From positions 1-7,946 of the forward strand of contig JALUKJ010000331.1 of the NCBI GenBank assembly GCA_027056615.1: a stretch of DNA of 7,946 nucleotides, in the 5' to 3' direction. Shown piece by piece: positions 7,159 to 7,946 of this stretch. The position numbers and the translations under genes are program-made. This DNA comes from Campylobacteraceae bacterium. Its GTDB lineage: Bacteria > Campylobacterota > Campylobacteria > Campylobacterales > Sulfurovaceae. The notes under the pieces were generated by a model. That model saw nothing but the letters and a program-made list of their open reading frames with translations, did not search any database and was not told the DNA's origin. Position 1 is the first letter of the stretch, and each line of letters opens with the position of its first letter.

Positions 7159-7182
7159 TCAACCTTAGAAAACCAAGGTTGA
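7159..7182 (-). terminator. Hairpin after the outer-membrane protein gene, without a T run
   Basis: TCAACCTT (7159-7166) and AAGGTTGA (7175-7182) form a perfect 8-bp stem with an 8-nt loop, 15 nt past the stop of the barrel gene. The minus-strand transcript has no poly-U after it, so it may stabilise the 3' end more than terminate. A second palindrome, TAGAAT/ATTCTA (7187-7200), overlaps the stop codon. Confidence 0.45.
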
Positions 7183-7197
7183 GCATTAGAATAAATT

Positions 7198-7854
7198 CTA
7201 GAAGTGGTACGCTGCACCAAGAGTTGCACCCCATTGAGAAGCAGTTCCTGATTTTTTCATATAGTTTACAACATCACTAAATACTGAAATTTTATCACTA
7301 ATTCCATAGTCAAGACCTGCACCATAAGAGAAACCTGTTTCCGTACCATTAGGATTTAGATTTGCTCTTGAAGCACCAAGTAAACCATAAAGATTAAGAC
7401 CTTCTACATTAGGAATATCATAGTTTGGTTTAAGGTAAGCACCTACTTGTTTAAACTTATTTCCTTTATCTTTTGCAATACCATAAGTACCTCTTAACTC
7501 AGCACCTAAATAATTCATAAAGTCATAACCTAATCTACCTGTAAGTCCAATTTGTCTATCTTGAATTTTTTTATCAGTAAATAGGTTAGCTCTATCACCT
7601 TTACGTACGGCTACATCTGTTAAACCACCAGCTATATAGAGACCTAACGGTTTAGCCACTACTGGAGGAACAACTGGAACTGGAACTGGTTTTGGAGCTG
7701 GAGCTGGAGCTGGAGCTGGTTCTGGAATTGGAGCTGGCTCAACAGGAACAACAATTGGCTCTTGTTCAAAAACAGTTACAGGATTAATATCTCCCCCCGC
7801 AAAACTTAAAGTACTAATTGTAGCTAACGCTACAAGTGAATGTGTTAATTTCAT
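7198..7854 (-). CDS. OmpA-like beta-barrel outer-membrane protein with Pro/Ala-rich linker
   Basis: The 218-residue precursor has a signal peptide (MKLTHSLVALATISTLSFA, cleavage near residue 19). Next is a Pro/Val/Ala-rich segment (about 33-68, with PAPAPAPAPKPVPVP), then a domain of alternating strands (about 70-218) typical of 8-stranded OMP_b-brl/OmpA-like barrels. Strand signatures are LYIAGGLTDVAV (72-83), QIGLTGRLGYDF (101-112), YLGAELRGTYGIA (115-127), GLNLYGLLGAS (152-162), FSYGAGLDYGI (175-185), ISVFSDVVNYM (189-199) and WGATLGAAYHF (208-218). The C-terminal Phe fits the outer-membrane assembly signal. The frame reaches 7899, but the ATG at 7854 is chosen because AAAAGGAG at 7863-7870 precedes it by about 8 nt and the signal peptide starts there. 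No peptidoglycan-binding OmpA domain is present; the Pro-rich arm lies before the barrel, the reverse of OmpA itself. Ligand or role is unknown. Confidence 0.85.
   Translation of the reverse strand: MKLTHSLVALATISTLSFAGGDINPVTVFEQEPIVVPVEPAPIPEPAPAPAPAPKPVPVPVVPPVVAKPLGLYIAGGLTDVAVRKGDRANLFTDKKIQDRQIGLTGRLGYDFMNYLGAELRGTYGIAKDKGNKFKQVGAYLKPNYDIPNVEGLNLYGLLGASRANLNPNGTETGFSYGAGLDYGISDKISVFSDVVNYMKKSGTASQWGATLGAAYHF
7694..7717. repeat. In-frame hexanucleotide tandem repeat in the linker of the outer-membrane protein
   Basis: GGAGCT is repeated four times exactly, with degenerate copies on both sides (two GGAACT units at 7677-7688 and another GGAGCT at 7730-7735). On the coding strand it encodes the Pro-Ala repeats of the linker. 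Copy-number change would lengthen or shorten the linker by two residues without breaking the frame. Confidence 0.85.
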
Positions 7855-7889
7855 ATTGAAATCTCCTTTTATAATTAAAAATATATTGA

Positions 7890-7898
7890 AGTATAACA
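7890..7898 (-). promoter_or_regulatory. Extended -10 promoter of the outer-membrane protein gene
   Basis: TGTTATACT on the minus strand (TGnTATAMT pattern) lies 35 nt before the chosen ATG at 7854, giving a leader of roughly 30 nt that includes the AAAAGGAG site. Extended -10 boxes with a weak -35 are usual for the housekeeping sigma factor in Campylobacterota. Confidence 0.55.
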
Positions 7899-7899
7899 C

Positions 7900-7921
7900 A
7901 AAGAGTTTAAAAGAACTCTTT
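7900..7921. repeat. Perfect inverted repeat directly upstream of the barrel-gene promoter
   Basis: AAAGAGTT (7900-7907) and AACTCTTT (7914-7921) are perfect 8-bp arms with a 6-nt gap. The repeat covers the -35 position of the promoter at 7890-7898. It could be an operator, or the terminator of a gene beyond the right edge, though no strong T run is visible on either strand. Nothing further is recognisable in 7922-7946. Confidence 0.5.
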
Positions 7922-7946
7922 AAAGTACTATATATAGATATAAAAT

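Overview
The window is AT-rich and reads like a chromosomal segment of a Campylobacterota (epsilonproteobacterial) genome, possibly a free-living relative of Sulfurovum or Sulfurimonas. Evidence: a nifS gene directly followed by a full-length three-domain nifU (the housekeeping Fe-S pair of Helicobacter and Campylobacter), very AT-rich intergenic DNA, purine-rich AAAGGA-type ribosome binding sites, and -10-like TATACT/TATAAT boxes with poor -35 boxes. The genus is an inference.

Layout. 1-394 (-): 5' part of a gene for an unrecognised single-pass membrane protein that runs off the left edge. 395-798: about 400 bp without a recognisable known gene, but rich in structure. It holds consecutive inverted repeats (527-605), four copies of a 7-bp tandem repeat (606-633), a possible 23-codon plus-strand ORF with a ribosome binding site (667-738), and a long-looped terminator-like hairpin with a T8 run (682-758). 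799-1389 (-): CAP/SCP-domain lipoprotein. 1567-2013 (-): small WG-repeat-like lipoprotein. 2033-3004 (-): nifU. 3071-4273 (-): nifS. 4274-4623: 350-bp divergent intergenic region with an IscR-like dyad before nifS, a second 8-bp inverted repeat, and a promoter candidate for the plus-strand gene. 4624-5442 (+): kinesin-light-chain-type TPR protein. 5432-7060 (-): YcbB-type L,D-transpeptidase with a TTG start, overlapping the TPR gene tail to tail. 7198-7854 (-): OmpA-like beta-barrel protein with a Pro/Ala-rich N-terminal linker. 7855-7946: its promoter and an upstream inverted repeat.

How the genes fit together. NifS (cysteine desulfurase) supplies sulfur to the NifU scaffold, and the WG-repeat lipoprotein starts 19 nt after the nifU stop, so all three probably share a transcript. 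The other recognisable products are envelope proteins: CAP lipoprotein, peptidoglycan cross-linking enzyme and outer-membrane barrel. They are separate transcription units and not an obvious pathway.

Most of the window is ordinary core genome. The parts most worth a second look are the structured 527-758 region (possible small RNA or tiny-peptide gene), the operator-like motifs upstream of both nifS and nifU, and a rho-independent terminator lying inside the TPR coding sequence before its stop codon.
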